A stretch of 50,059 nt of DNA, taken from Hyphomicrobium_A sp964405975 (GTDB lineage Bacteria > Pseudomonadota > Alphaproteobacteria > Rhizobiales > Hyphomicrobiaceae). How positions within the stretch are numbered: the stretch's first letter is position 1; the number at the start of each line of letters is the position of its first letter. Positions 9,426 through 18,673 of this stretch are shown here, piece by piece. The notes beneath the pieces were generated by a model. It searched no databases. It was not told where the DNA came from and worked only from the letters and a program-made list of their open reading frames with translations. The translations under genes and the position numbers were made by a program. Location: contig CAYOPW010000010.1 of the NCBI GenBank assembly GCA_964405975.1, positions 1 to 50,059 on the forward strand, read 5' to 3'.

Positions 9426-9830
9426 ATGATCGGACGCCTAAACCACGTGGCTATCGCTGTGAAAGATCTCGCAGCGGCGACGGCCGTCTACAAGGATGCA
9501 CTCGGTGCGCAAGTCACCGAACCGCTGCCGCAGCCTGAGCACGGCGTGACAGTCGTTTTTATCGCGCTGCCAAACACCAAGATCGAATTGCTTGAGCCTT
9601 TAGGAGAAGGGTCGCCCATCGCCAAGTTTCTCGAGAAGAGCCCCGACGGCGGTATTCATCACGTTTGCTATGAGGTTGATGACATCGTCGCGGCGCGCGA
9701 CAGATTGAAGTCTCAGGGCGCGCGCGTCTTGGGTGATGGCACGCCCAAGATTGGGGCGCACGGCAAGCCCGTGCTATTCCTGCATCCCAAGGATTTCTGC
9801 GGAACGCTCGTGGAGCTGGAGCAGGCCTGA
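9426..9830 (+). CDS. mce: Methylmalonyl-CoA epimerase
   Basis: The enzyme interconverts the (R) and (S) forms of methylmalonyl-CoA, linking propionyl-CoA carboxylation to methylmalonyl-CoA mutase or to the ethylmalonyl-CoA pathway. The 134-residue protein has two VOC-fold halves: RLNHVAIAVKDL with metal ligand candidate H7, and GGIHHVCYEVDD with H78, and a terminal LVELEQ with the candidate glutamate near 130. A GGGAGAACTGG ribosome site precedes the ATG. It follows rnj by 30 bp and is followed by a DUF1467 gene, the usual neighbourhood in Hyphomicrobiales. Confidence 0.93.
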   Translation: MIGRLNHVAIAVKDLAAATAVYKDALGAQVTEPLPQPEHGVTVVFIALPNTKIELLEPLGEGSPIAKFLEKSPDGGIHHVCYEVDDIVAARDRLKSQGARVLGDGTPKIGAHGKPVLFLHPKDFCGTLVELEQA

Positions 9831-9846
9831 CGGCTGAGAATTATGC

Positions 9847-10101
9847 ATGGATACGACTCTCGCGATTGGGATCTATTTCTTTATCTGGTGGATCACACTT
9901 TTTGCGGTTCTGCCATTCGGTATTCGCACGCAGCAAGAGGCCGGTGAGGTTGTGCCTGGGACACCCGAGAGCGCGCCCGAAAAGCCGCGACTCTTGCGCA
10001 TATTCGTGATCAACACGATCGTTGCGACGATTGTCTTCGCAATCGTCTACAGCGCCATCGTCTATCGCTGGATCGATGTCGAAAAGGTGCCCTATCCCTG
10101 A
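9847..10101 (+). CDS. DUF1467 family small membrane protein
   Basis: This 84-residue protein has two membrane segments, about residues 6-24 (IGIYFFIWWITLFAVLPFG) and 50-71, joined by a hydrophilic loop with the conserved-looking RTQQEAGEVVPGTPESAP. This pattern matches the DUF1467 family, which is found beside mce and proS in alphaproteobacteria. No biochemical role is known to me. The start lies 16 bp after the mce stop, and a strong terminator follows 30 bp after its stop. It is therefore the last gene of the unit that starts in nuo. Confidence 0.88.
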   Translation: MDTTLAIGIYFFIWWITLFAVLPFGIRTQQEAGEVVPGTPESAPEKPRLLRIFVINTIVATIVFAIVYSAIVYRWIDVEKVPYP

Positions 10102-10130
10102 CGCAAGAGGATGGCGAGGCCCCAAAAGCA

Positions 10131-10158
10131 AAGAGCAAGGTCCGTGGACCTTGCTCTT
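10131..10158 (+). terminator. Rho-independent terminator after the nuo-birA-rnj-mce unit
   Basis: A perfect inverted repeat of 12-13 bp (AAGAGCAAGGTCC paired with GGACCTTGCTCTT) has a minimal loop. A short downstream TTTT begins nine bases later rather than immediately after the stem. It closes the plus-strand unit ending with the DUF1467 gene. Since proS starts nearly 500 bp further on, proS probably has its own promoter. Confidence 0.8.
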
Positions 10159-10646
10159 GCACGTTTTCATTGTTGGTCGTTGTGGAGCCTTTGCTTGCGG
10201 CACAGTCACCGCGGCAGGCTCGACACAAACGCGGCTCTCAAGACCCACCCAGACGGGTTGTCTCAATTGCCGAAATCTCCCTAGACCCGGGCTGCGCGCC
10301 GCCTTTTGCTGCGGCCTTGACCCACCCTTCCGGTGAGTAGGTTTAACCGATGCGCGGCGTTGTGTCACCGTCATCGTGGCCCCTTTGGCAAAAAAAATCC
10401 GCGTATCCCAATTCTTGGCGGATGGTTTCAGCCGGGCCAGGTTGACGTCGTTCTTGTGCGCACTTGAGGCGCTAAGGTCCCCTGCCGCCGTTTTCCTGGG
10501 GGACCATTGCTGTACGTTCCTTTCCGCGGGATTGCCACTTGGTCTATTCCACGCTACCAGCGCCGGCAGCAGGCCGTTCACCGTGCCTGAGAGGGTAAAT
10601 GCGGGCACCCGCAATCTGTGCACGCCTCTGAAAAGATCGGCCGCCC
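10159..10646. other. Long non-coding leader region upstream of proS
   Basis: No credible gene lies here. The stretch holds several inverted repeats on the proS-sense strand. GGTCCCC at 10476-10482 can pair with GGGGACC at 10499-10505, and TGCGGG/CCCGCA forms a tight hairpin near 10598-10611, about 35 bp before proS. A TTGACG at 10442-10447 could be a -35 element, but its -10 partner (TGAGGC, 17 bp away) is poor. I recognise no known riboswitch or RNA family. Open frames crossing it on the opposite strand look like shadows of the high-GC sequence. Confidence 0.45.
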
Positions 10647-11993
10647 ATGCTGCTTTCCCGTTATTTTCTGCCGGTCCTGCGCGAAACGCCCAAGGAAGCG
10701 GAGATTGTCTCGCATCAGTTGATGCTGCGCAGTGCCATGATTCGGCAGTCGGCAGCAGGCATCTACTCGTGGCTGCCACTTGGCTATCGGGTCTTGCGCA
10801 AAATCGAGCAGATCGTGCGTGAAGAGCAAAATCGCGCCGGCGCCATCGAGCTCCTGATGCCGACGCTCCAGTCGGCCGACATTTGGCGTCAAAGCGGGCG
10901 ATATGAGGATTACGGCAAGGAGATGCTGCGCATTCAGGACCGCCACGAGCGCGATCTTCTCTACGGGCCCACGAATGAGGAGCTCATTACAGAGATTTTT
11001 CGGGAGAGCGTAAAGTCCTACAAAGACTTGCCCAAGAATCTCTACCATATCCAATGGAAGTTCCGCGACGAGATCCGTCCCCGGTTCGGGGTGATGCGCG
11101 GGCGAGAGTTCCTGATGAAGGACGCCTATTCCTTCGATTTGTCGGTTGAGGACGCGCGCAAGGCCTACAACCGCATGTTTGTGGCCTACCTACGGACGTT
11201 CGCGCGCATGGGGCTGAAATCAATCCCCATGGCCGCCGACACAGGGCCAATCGGCGGAGATCTGAGCCATGAGTTCATTATTCTGGCCGACACGGGTGAG
11301 AGCCAAGTCTACTGCCACAAGGACCTCATTGAGGGGAAAGTGCCTGCGGCAGATTCCGATTTTGACGGCGACCTCAGCCCGATAATCAAGGCTTGGACCT
11401 CAAAATACGCTGCGACAGACGAAAAGCATGACCCTGAGCGCTTTGAGGAAGAGGTGCCCGCCGCAAAGCGAGTTTCTGCGCGCGGGATCGAGGTTGGTCA
11501 CATTTTCTTCTTCGGTACCAAGTACTCCGAACCCATGGGCGCTAAGGTCCAAGGGCCGGACGGCAATATGGTGACGCTACAAATGGGGTCTTACGGGGTG
11601 GGCGTTTCGCGTCTGGCGGGCGCCATCATTGAAGCTGGCCACGACGAGGCTGGCATCGTGTGGCCCGTTCCCGTTGCGCCGTTTGAGACTGCACTCATAA
11701 ACCTGAAGGCTGGTGACAAGGCCACTGATGAGGCGGCTATCGGCATGTACCAACAATTACGCCAAGCCGGCATCGAGGTGCTCCTCGACGACACGGACGA
11801 GCGCGCGGGCGTGAAGTTCGCCACGATGGATCTCATCGGTCTGCCCTATCAGCTCATCGTCGGACCTAAGGGGCTCAAGCAGGGCGAGGTCGAGCTTAAG
11901 GATCGCAAGTCAGGCGAGCGCCAATCGCTTTCGCCGGAAGCCGCAATCAACCAACTTATCGTTTGCATCGAAAGCCAGCGCGTGCCCGTGTGA
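10647..11993 (+). CDS. proS: Proline--tRNA ligase (short alphaproteobacterial type)
   Basis: ProRS charges tRNA(Pro) with proline in two ATP-dependent steps. The 448-residue protein is of the prokaryotic type that lacks the large editing insertion, as usual in alphaproteobacteria. The core shows class II motif 1 (LRSAMIRQSAAGIYSWLPLG), motif 2 around FRDEIRPRFG (139-148) and motif 3 as GSYGVGVSRL. A C-terminal anticodon-binding domain carries DDTDERAGVKF and LIGLPYQLIVG. The ATG is the only sensible start, since the MLLSRYFLPVLRE beginning is conserved. The next gene is lolC/E, 74 bp on. Confidence 0.96.
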   Translation: MLLSRYFLPVLRETPKEAEIVSHQLMLRSAMIRQSAAGIYSWLPLGYRVLRKIEQIVREEQNRAGAIELLMPTLQSADIWRQSGRYEDYGKEMLRIQDRHERDLLYGPTNEELITEIFRESVKSYKDLPKNLYHIQWKFRDEIRPRFGVMRGREFLMKDAYSFDLSVEDARKAYNRMFVAYLRTFARMGLKSIPMAADTGPIGGDLSHEFIILADTGESQVYCHKDLIEGKVPAADSDFDGDLSPIIKAWTSKYAATDEKHDPERFEEEVPAAKRVSARGIEVGHIFFFGTKYSEPMGAKVQGPDGNMVTLQMGSYGVGVSRLAGAIIEAGHDEAGIVWPVPVAPFETALINLKAGDKATDEAAIGMYQQLRQAGIEVLLDDTDERAGVKFATMDLIGLPYQLIVGPKGLKQGEVELKDRKSGERQSLSPEAAINQLIVCIESQRVPV

Positions 11994-12067
11994 CGTGAAC
12001 GGCGCCATGCGAGAACGAATGAACGGTGGGCCAGGATGACGGACATGGCAAGAGGGATACAGCAGCG

Positions 12068-13363
12068 ATGACGAGCGCAGCAACGTCCGCGGCCAAGGTG
12101 GCGACCATCGACACGCGGCCGTTCGCGGCCTTCGAGTGGATGTTGGCCGGTCGCTATTTGCGCTCGCGACGCAAAGAGGGGTTCATCTCTGTGATCGCGG
12201 GGTTCTCCTTCACCGGCATCATGTTGGGTGTGGCAACACTTATTATCGTGATGGCGGTGATGAATGGTTTCCGCAAAGAGCTGTTCTCCAAAATCCTGGG
12301 TCTCAATGGACACGTTATCGTCAATAAGATTGGTGCGCCGTTTACTGATTATACCGATGTCGCTGCACGCCTTACCAAAGTCAACGGCGTCAAAGTGGTG
12401 CTGCCGCTGATTGAGGGCCAGGTTATGGTGTCGTCGGCGGTCAATGCGACGGGAGCATTGGTGCGCGGGCTTACCGAGGACGGCCTGCAATCCTTACCGT
12501 TGGTCGCAGACAACGTGCGCTTCGGCACACTTGATGGCTTTGGCAAGCAGAGGGGAATCGCCATCGGGACCCGGCTGGCAAACCTTTTGCGCGTCAACGT
12601 GGGCGACAGCATTACGCTTGTGTCCCCGCGCGGGGCGCAGACGCCGTTCGGCACTGCACCGCGCACCAAGCCATACCCCATATCGGCCGTATTCGAGATG
12701 GGCATGGCCGAGTATGACCGCACCATGATCTTTATGCCGCTTGCCGAAGCGCAGCGCTATTTCTCGCGCGGGCCGGAGGTCGATGCGCTCGAGATCGTCT
12801 CCGAAAATCCCGAAATGGTTGACGAGTACGCAGTGGCGATCAAGGAAGCAGGTGGTCCGACGATCCATGTCTCCGATTGGCGGCAGCGTAACGAGACCTT
12901 CTTCACCGTGCTCGCCGTTGAGCGCAACGTGATGTTCATCATCTTGTCGCTGATTGTCCTGGTTGCGGCACTCAATATCATCTCCGGCCTCATGATGCTC
13001 GTCAAAGACAAAGGGCGGGACGTTGCAATTCTGCGAACTATGGGGGCCACACGCGGCGCGGTGATGCGCGTCTTCCTCATAACGGGGGCCTCGATTGGCG
13101 TTGTGGGAACGATAGCCGGGCTGATCTTGGGCGTTATATTCTGCTTGAATGTTGAATCCGTGCGCTTGTTTGCCGCCTGGCTGACGAACACCACGATCTT
13201 CGACCCCAACGTTTATTATCTGACGCGGCTGCCAGCCGACATAGATGTCCGCGAAACCGGTTCCATCGTTCTAATGGCACTTGTGCTTTCGGTTATTGCG
13301 ACGCTTTATCCCTCTTGGCGCGCCTCGACGCTCGATCCCGTCGAAGCATTGAGATACGAATGA
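12068..13363 (+). CDS. lolC: Lipoprotein-releasing ABC transporter permease LolC/LolE
   Basis: This inner-membrane subunit, with LolD, extracts mature lipoproteins and hands them to LolA for transport to the outer membrane. The 431 residues have one N-terminal membrane helix (about 40-63), a large periplasmic MacB-like domain, and three C-terminal helices of the FtsX family (VMFIILSLIVLVAALNIISG and two more). I start at the ATG preceded by AGAGGG 11 bases upstream; a GTG at 12026 would add 14 residues. There is a single permease gene here, so it presumably acts as a homodimer (LolF-like use cannot be excluded). lolD overlaps its stop codon. Confidence 0.93.
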   Translation: MTSAATSAAKVATIDTRPFAAFEWMLAGRYLRSRRKEGFISVIAGFSFTGIMLGVATLIIVMAVMNGFRKELFSKILGLNGHVIVNKIGAPFTDYTDVAARLTKVNGVKVVLPLIEGQVMVSSAVNATGALVRGLTEDGLQSLPLVADNVRFGTLDGFGKQRGIAIGTRLANLLRVNVGDSITLVSPRGAQTPFGTAPRTKPYPISAVFEMGMAEYDRTMIFMPLAEAQRYFSRGPEVDALEIVSENPEMVDEYAVAIKEAGGPTIHVSDWRQRNETFFTVLAVERNVMFIILSLIVLVAALNIISGLMMLVKDKGRDVAILRTMGATRGAVMRVFLITGASIGVVGTIAGLILGVIFCLNVESVRLFAAWLTNTTIFDPNVYYLTRLPADIDVRETGSIVLMALVLSVIATLYPSWRASTLDPVEALRYE

Positions 13364-14115
13364 GCTGGCGCGGCATGACCGTTCTGACTGAGGAACTCAC
13401 ACCTGTGCAAGAGGCTGCGACGTGCCCAGTCCTTACGCTCGATGGGCTGGTACGCACATACCACCAGGGGACGCGCCACATTGAGGTGCTCACCGGCGCC
13501 TCTGCCGACCTCTACCCGGGCGAGGCCGTCGCGCTTGTCGGGCCGTCGGGTGCCGGCAAGTCGACGCTGTTGCATATCGCGGGATTGCTGGAGACGCCTG
13601 ACAGCGGACATGTGATTGTCAGCGGCCACGACTGCTCAGGGATGAGCGATATCGAGCGGACGCGGGTGCGTCGTGGCACGATGGGGTTCGTCTATCAGTT
13701 CCACCAGTTGCTGCCGGAATTCTCCGCTCTCGAAAACGTGGTGATGCCGCAGATGATCCTAGGGCGCGGACGGCGCAAAGCCGAAGTGCGCGCACAGGAG
13801 CTCTTGGCTTCGCTTGGGCTTGCGCAACGCGTGAACCATCGCCCTGCAGAGCTGTCGGGGGGTGAGCAGCAGCGCACGGCGATTGCGCGTGCACTGGCCA
13901 ACAATCCTCGCCTCATTCTCGCCGATGAGCCGACGGGAAACCTGGATCCTCACACGGCTGAGCACGTTTTTGATTCGCTAATTAATCTCATCCGCGGCAC
14001 CGGCGTTGCCGCCCTTATGGCCACGCACAACCTCAATCTTGCCCGAAGTATGGACCGCGTATTGCAGCTGGTGGACGGGGTTTTGGTCGAGGTTCGGGCA
14101 AACTCGGTCAATTAA
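13360..14115 (+). CDS. lolD: Lipoprotein-releasing ABC transporter ATP-binding protein LolD
   Basis: LolD hydrolyses ATP to drive lipoprotein release by its permease partner. The 251 residues show Walker A GPSGAGKST at 61-69, a Q-loop FVYQFHQLLPEFSA as expected for LolD, the signature LSGGEQQR at about 164-171, Walker B LILADEP at 184-190 and the H-loop in MATHN. The ATG overlaps the lolC/E stop codon (ATGA), which argues for coupled translation and decides the start over a longer upstream frame. An alternative ATG lies five codons in, at 13375. Confidence 0.94.
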   Translation: MSWRGMTVLTEELTPVQEAATCPVLTLDGLVRTYHQGTRHIEVLTGASADLYPGEAVALVGPSGAGKSTLLHIAGLLETPDSGHVIVSGHDCSGMSDIERTRVRRGTMGFVYQFHQLLPEFSALENVVMPQMILGRGRRKAEVRAQELLASLGLAQRVNHRPAELSGGEQQRTAIARALANNPRLILADEPTGNLDPHTAEHVFDSLINLIRGTGVAALMATHNLNLARSMDRVLQLVDGVLVEVRANSVN

Positions 14116-14186
14116 GGCCCCCCTCTCCCGGGGACAAGCATCGTGAGCCACTTGGGGGCTTGAGGGCCGTGGTCTAAGAAAGGGCC

Positions 14187-17100
14187 ATGAACGCGCCGAG
14201 TCGCTCTCCATCCTCCAGCAGTGCAGATGCGCCGCAGGCTGCCGCTGCGGCGAAATTTGTGCACCTCAAGTTGCACTCGGCCTATTCCCTTCTTGAAGGC
14301 GCGCTTACCATTTCAAGGCTCGCTAAGCTTGCTGCGGAAAATGGTTTTCCGGCAGTTGGGCTGAGCGACACCAGCAATCTTTTCGGCGCGCTGGAATTTT
14401 CAGACAAGCTCGCCGAAGCTGGCGTTCAACCCATCATCGGCGTCACACTCAGCGTGGCCTTCGAAGAGAAGAAGGGCGAAGAAATCGAGCACAGAGCAAA
14501 ACCCGACCGGTTGGGTGGCGACGGTCTAATTGCGCTCTATGCCGTGTGCGAAGGAGGTTACGCAAATCTACTAAAGCTTGTGAGCCGTGCGCATTTGGAA
14601 TCGGGCGATGCAGAGCAGCCCTTTATTTCCGTCTCAGTCCTTGAAGCACACGCAGAAGGGCTGATTGCGCTTACGGGCGGGCCGGACGGGCCAATTGACC
14701 AGACCTTGCGCGAGGCACAACGCGGCCAGGCCAAGGCGCGCTTAACACGCCTCAAGTCGATATTTGGTGACCGGCTCTACGTCGAAGTTCAGCGCCACGG
14801 ACTAATGAGCGAGCAAGACGTCGAACCTCAGCTCTTAGAGCTGGCGTATGCGCACGAGATTCCGATCGTTGCCACCAACGAGGTCTACTTTGCTGCACCA
14901 GATGACTATGAGGCTCACGACGCGCTTCTGTGCATAGCGGAGGGACGCTACGTCGTGGAAGACGACCGGCGGCGGGTGACGCCAGAACACGCGTTCAAAA
15001 CCGCAGAGCAGATGGCCGAGGTCTTTTCGGATTTGCCCGAAGCGCTTGAGAATACCATCGAGATCGCTAAGCGTTGCGCCTTTCGCCCCAAAGGTCGCAA
15101 GCCCATCCTGCCGCGGTTCGTTCCCGGCGGAGACGATGTGAGCGAAACGGAGCAATCGCGCCTGGAAGCTGCGGGGCTGCGGCGGCAGGCCGTAGAGGGG
15201 CTGAAAGAACGGTTGGCGTCCGTGCCTGCGGCGCCGGGCTTCACCGTGGCCGATTATGAGAAGCGGCTTGCCTACGAGCTCGACATCATCTCGCGCATGA
15301 AGTTTGCCGGATACTTCCTCATCGTGGCCGACTTTATCAAGTGGGCGAAGGCCCACAGCATTCCCGTAGGGCCCGGTCGCGGTTCGGGCGCGGGCTCTCT
15401 AGTGGCTTGGGCCCTCACCATTACCGACCTCGATCCATTGCGGTTCGGTTTGCTGTTTGAGCGCTTCCTCAATCCTGAACGTCTGTCGATGCCAGACTTC
15501 GATATCGACTTTTGCCAGGATCGCCGCGACGAGGTGATCCGCTACGTACAGGATAAGTATGGGCACGATCGTGTGGCCCAGATCATTACGCACGGGAAAC
15601 TGCAAGCGCGCGCGGTGCTGCGCGACGTCGGCCGCGTTTTGCAAATGCCCTATGGGCAGGTTGATCGCCTATGCAAACTCGTGCCCAACAATCCTGCCAA
15701 CCCCGTCACCCTGGCTGAGGCCATTGCGGGTGAGCCGAAGCTGCAACAGGAGCAAAGCTCCAATCCTCTTGTCGCGCGCCTGCTGGAGATTGCCCAGAAG
15801 CTTGAGGGTCTCTATCGCCACGCCTCTACACACGCAGCCGGCATGGTGATCGCCGACCGGCCGCTTGTTGAATTGGTCCCGCTCACCCGCGATCCGAAAT
15901 CGAATACGCCCGTTACCCAATACAATCTGAAGCTGGTCGAGGCTGCAGGGCTCGTGAAGTTCGATTTCCTCGGCTTGAAAACCCTCACGGTACTCCAGAA
16001 GGCGGTCGATCTCGTCAAGCGCGGACGCGGCATCGATGTCAATCTGGCAAAACTTCCGCTTGATGATCGCAAGACGTTCGAGATTCTCGCCAAGGCAGAT
16101 ACAGTGGGCGTGTTTCAGCTGGAAAGCACCGGCATGCGCGAGAACTTGAAGCGGCTGAAACCTGACCGCTTCGAGGACATCATGGCGATGACGGCGCTCT
16201 ACCGGCCGGGTCCCATGGACAACATCCCCACTTACATCAATCGCAAGCACGGCGAGGAGCCGGTCGATTGCCTGCATCCGATGCTGGAACCGATCCTGCA
16301 GGAAACATACGGCGTCATCATCTACCAGGAGCAAGTCCTACAGATCGCCCAGGTCATGGCTGGATACTCGCTAGGTCAAGCCGACATTCTGCGCAAAGCG
16401 ATGGGCAAGAAGGACAAGGCCATCATGGCCCGCCAGCGCGCTGAATTCGTTGAGGGCGCGGTGAAGAACGGCGTCAATAGGGGCGAGGCGGCTTACATCT
16501 TTGAACTTGTCAACAAATTTGCCGGCTATGGCTTCAACAAGGCGCATACGGCCGCCTACGCGCACGTTGCCTACTATACGGCCTATATGAAGGCTCACTA
16601 TCGAGAGGAGTTTCTCGCCGCTTCAATGACGCTTGACATGGGCAACACCGATAAGCTTGCGCTGTTTTCCGCCGAAGCCAGACGGAGCGGCATTGAGGTG
16701 AAGCCGCCATGCGTGAATGCTTCAGACGTCGATTTCCTGGCCGAGCTCTCCGATGAGCCGGACCAGCCGGGCGCAATTCGCTACTCACTTGCGGCGCTGA
16801 AAAACATCGGTGCTGCGGCCGTTGGCACGATCGTCTCAGAGCGCACAGAGAACGGGCGCTTTGGGACGATTGCCCAATTCGCGTCCCGGCTTAGTCCCAA
16901 GGCACTGAATAAGCGCGCACTCGAAACGCTTTCATCCGCAGGCGCTTTCGACGGCGTGGAGCCCAACCGCGCGCTGGTCTACAACAACGTGGACGTGATA
17001 CTGGCCTTGGCACATCGCCGCGAAGCCAACACGGCAAATGGTACTGACGATCTCTTCGGCATTGGCGATGCTCCCCCGCAACTCGACCTTCGCCCTGTAA

Positions 17101-17750
17101 AGTCCTGGACGCCGATGGAGCGACTCTCCCAGGAATTCGATGCAATCGGGTTCTATCTCTCGGGCCATCCGCTGGATCAGTACGCGTTGGCGCTGAAGAA
17201 ACTGGGCGTCAAAAGCTATGCAGAATTCGAACGCGCGACTGAGCGCGGGGCAACCGATGCACGACTCGCAGCTATCGTCGTCTCAGCGCGTGAGCGAAGG
17301 TCGCAGAAGGGCAATAAATTCGCCTTCGGTTTGTTCTCCGACACCACGGGTCAATTCGAGGCCGTGATCTTTTCAGATACGCTTGCGAAATGCCGGGATC
17401 TGTTGGAGCCAGGCACGCCGGTTCTGCTCTCCGTTAATGCAGAGCGGGACGGCGAAACGGTAAAGTTGCGGGTCGATGGCTTGGAAGCGCTCGATAAAGC
17501 GGTCGCGGGTGTTCAGCGAGGCCTCAAGGTTGTTCTCGACAGGCGGTTTGTGCAAACGAACGTCGCCAGCATTGCTGAGCTCAAATCGCATTTGAAGCCG
17601 GGCGGCAAGGGTGAAATTCGCATTGTGTTAGCCCTTGAAGATAGGGGCAGGGAGATGGAGTTCGTCGTTCCAGGGCGCTTTGATATTTCGCCTTCGCGTG
17701 CTGGCGAGCTGGCAACCGTGCCGGGCGTTTTGGAAGTCGTAGAGATCTGA
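14187..17750 (+). CDS. dnaE: DNA polymerase III alpha subunit
   Basis: This is the catalytic subunit of the replicative polymerase. In order, the 1187 residues hold a PHP domain starting at FVHLKLHSAYSLLEGAL, the palm domain with the catalytic PDFDIDF at 436-442 and the nearby GPGRGSGAGSLVAW, the fingers and helix-hairpin-helix region (NKAHTAAYAHVAYYTAYMKAH), and a C-terminal OB fold (LAAIVVSARERRSQKGNKFAFG). The length matches DnaE1 rather than the shorter mutagenic DnaE2. A serine- and alanine-rich N-terminal tail of about 25 residues precedes the PHP domain. The gene is 71 bp after lolD. Confidence 0.96.
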   Translation: MNAPSRSPSSSSADAPQAAAAAKFVHLKLHSAYSLLEGALTISRLAKLAAENGFPAVGLSDTSNLFGALEFSDKLAEAGVQPIIGVTLSVAFEEKKGEEIEHRAKPDRLGGDGLIALYAVCEGGYANLLKLVSRAHLESGDAEQPFISVSVLEAHAEGLIALTGGPDGPIDQTLREAQRGQAKARLTRLKSIFGDRLYVEVQRHGLMSEQDVEPQLLELAYAHEIPIVATNEVYFAAPDDYEAHDALLCIAEGRYVVEDDRRRVTPEHAFKTAEQMAEVFSDLPEALENTIEIAKRCAFRPKGRKPILPRFVPGGDDVSETEQSRLEAAGLRRQAVEGLKERLASVPAAPGFTVADYEKRLAYELDIISRMKFAGYFLIVADFIKWAKAHSIPVGPGRGSGAGSLVAWALTITDLDPLRFGLLFERFLNPERLSMPDFDIDFCQDRRDEVIRYVQDKYGHDRVAQIITHGKLQARAVLRDVGRVLQMPYGQVDRLCKLVPNNPANPVTLAEAIAGEPKLQQEQSSNPLVARLLEIAQKLEGLYRHASTHAAGMVIADRPLVELVPLTRDPKSNTPVTQYNLKLVEAAGLVKFDFLGLKTLTVLQKAVDLVKRGRGIDVNLAKLPLDDRKTFEILAKADTVGVFQLESTGMRENLKRLKPDRFEDIMAMTALYRPGPMDNIPTYINRKHGEEPVDCLHPMLEPILQETYGVIIYQEQVLQIAQVMAGYSLGQADILRKAMGKKDKAIMARQRAEFVEGAVKNGVNRGEAAYIFELVNKFAGYGFNKAHTAAYAHVAYYTAYMKAHYREEFLAASMTLDMGNTDKLALFSAEARRSGIEVKPPCVNASDVDFLAELSDEPDQPGAIRYSLAALKNIGAAAVGTIVSERTENGRFGTIAQFASRLSPKALNKRALETLSSAGAFDGVEPNRALVYNNVDVILALAHRREANTANGTDDLFGIGDAPPQLDLRPVKSWTPMERLSQEFDAIGFYLSGHPLDQYALALKKLGVKSYAEFERATERGATDARLAAIVVSARERRSQKGNKFAFGLFSDTTGQFEAVIFSDTLAKCRDLLEPGTPVLLSVNAERDGETVKLRVDGLEALDKAVAGVQRGLKVVLDRRFVQTNVASIAELKSHLKPGGKGEIRIVLALEDRGREMEFVVPGRFDISPSRAGELATVPGVLEVVEI

Positions 17751-17806
17751 TCGCCGAGCCTTCAACGCGAGTTCTCCGATAAGCTGGCAAGGAGGGCGTG
17801 ACTATC

Positions 17807-18526
17807 GTGATAAGAACAGCTCTTGCTGCGACGTTGCTCCTCATGCTCATAGGCTGTCAGCCGCAAGTGACATCGTGCCCACCGGTGCTTGAAGACGCCA
17901 CCCGGCTCGTGCTCGTGATCACACCGTCGATGGACAAGACGCGCGCCACCCTTCGCACCTTTGAGCGGGCCACCAAAGAAGAAGCGTGGGCGCCAGTCTC
18001 AGAACCCGAACCCACCGTAGTTGGCGCGAGCGGTTTGGCATGGGGACATCCGTTCGTCTCGTATGCCGAGCTCGGAGAACCTGCAAAGCGCGAAGACGAT
18101 GAACGTACGCCGGCGGGTATCTATGCGTTGGGGGCGACGTTTGGTTTCGACAACGCCAAACGCGATGATCATCTGCGTCTGGCTTCGGGTGTGCACTATT
18201 GCGTTGATGACGTGCGCTCACCGCATTACGGGCGCATCGTTTCCAGGAGCGTTGCCGGCGAGGGGATGAGCGGCGAGGAGATGGCCGCGATTGACTTCTA
18301 CAAGCGGGGTATCGTCATCGACTATCCGCCAAATCGCAAAACGAAAGCGGGTAGCTGCATCTTCGTTCACATTTGGGAAGGTGAGGGGATCGGTACTGCT
18401 GGCTGTGTTGCCCTTTCCGAGGCGCGCGTTGCCCATCTTCAGGCCTGGGCGAAGGCCGACCGAACCGTGATCGCCATACTGCCTAAGGCCGCGCTATCGC
18501 GCTTCAAAGAATGCCTGCCGCAGTAG
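17807..18526 (+). CDS. Lipoprotein with L,D-transpeptidase (YkuD-type) catalytic domain
   Basis: The 239-residue product starts with a lipoprotein signal peptide (MIRTALAATLLLMLIGC, lipidation cysteine at 17). The C-terminal half has H188 and C200 in HIWEGEGIGTAGCVAL, which fits the His...Cys active site of the YkuD/L,D-transpeptidase fold, with a tryptophan replacing the usual glycine region after the histidine. Such enzymes form 3-3 peptidoglycan crosslinks or anchor proteins to the wall; the exact substrate here is unknown. I chose the GTG at 17807 because AAGGAGGG ends 10 bases upstream. The GTG at 17798 is only one base after it. The gene sits alone between dnaE and rpsB. Confidence 0.75.
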   Translation: MIRTALAATLLLMLIGCQPQVTSCPPVLEDATRLVLVITPSMDKTRATLRTFERATKEEAWAPVSEPEPTVVGASGLAWGHPFVSYAELGEPAKREDDERTPAGIYALGATFGFDNAKRDDHLRLASGVHYCVDDVRSPHYGRIVSRSVAGEGMSGEEMAAIDFYKRGIVIDYPPNRKTKAGSCIFVHIWEGEGIGTAGCVALSEARVAHLQAWAKADRTVIAILPKAALSRFKECLPQ

Positions 18527-18585
18527 CTTCAGGTGGCCAACGCGCTTGGCCCGACTGGGCCATGGGCATGGCTCGCCTCTACGGG

Positions 18586-18614
18586 TTGTCAACGCATGCT
18601 AACCAGCCTATAAG
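18586..18614 (+). promoter_or_regulatory. Predicted sigma-70-type promoter of rpsB-tsf
   Basis: TTGTCA at 18586-18591 and TATAAG at 18609-18614 are separated by exactly 17 bp, close to the housekeeping consensus. The site lies about 130 bp upstream of rpsB in a region without genes, leaving a long structured 5' leader. It is the best promoter match in this intergenic region; no transcript data are available. Confidence 0.6.
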
Positions 18615-18673
18615 CCGCGCATCTCACACGCGGACCTATGCGCTTGGCAGATTGAAAGCCCTGCTGATCGCTC

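Noticed and set aside
10560..10630. A CTGAGAGGG stretch before proS reminiscent of a thiamine riboswitch
   Set aside because: The other conserved parts of the thi-box (such as ACCTGATCTGG-like) are missing, and proS is not a thiamine gene.
9841..10779. A 312-codon open frame on the minus strand across the DUF1467 gene and the proS leader
   Set aside because: It runs antisense to a recognisable DUF1467 gene and the conserved start of proS, has a Arg/Ala/His-rich composition typical of shadow frames, and crosses the terminator hairpin.
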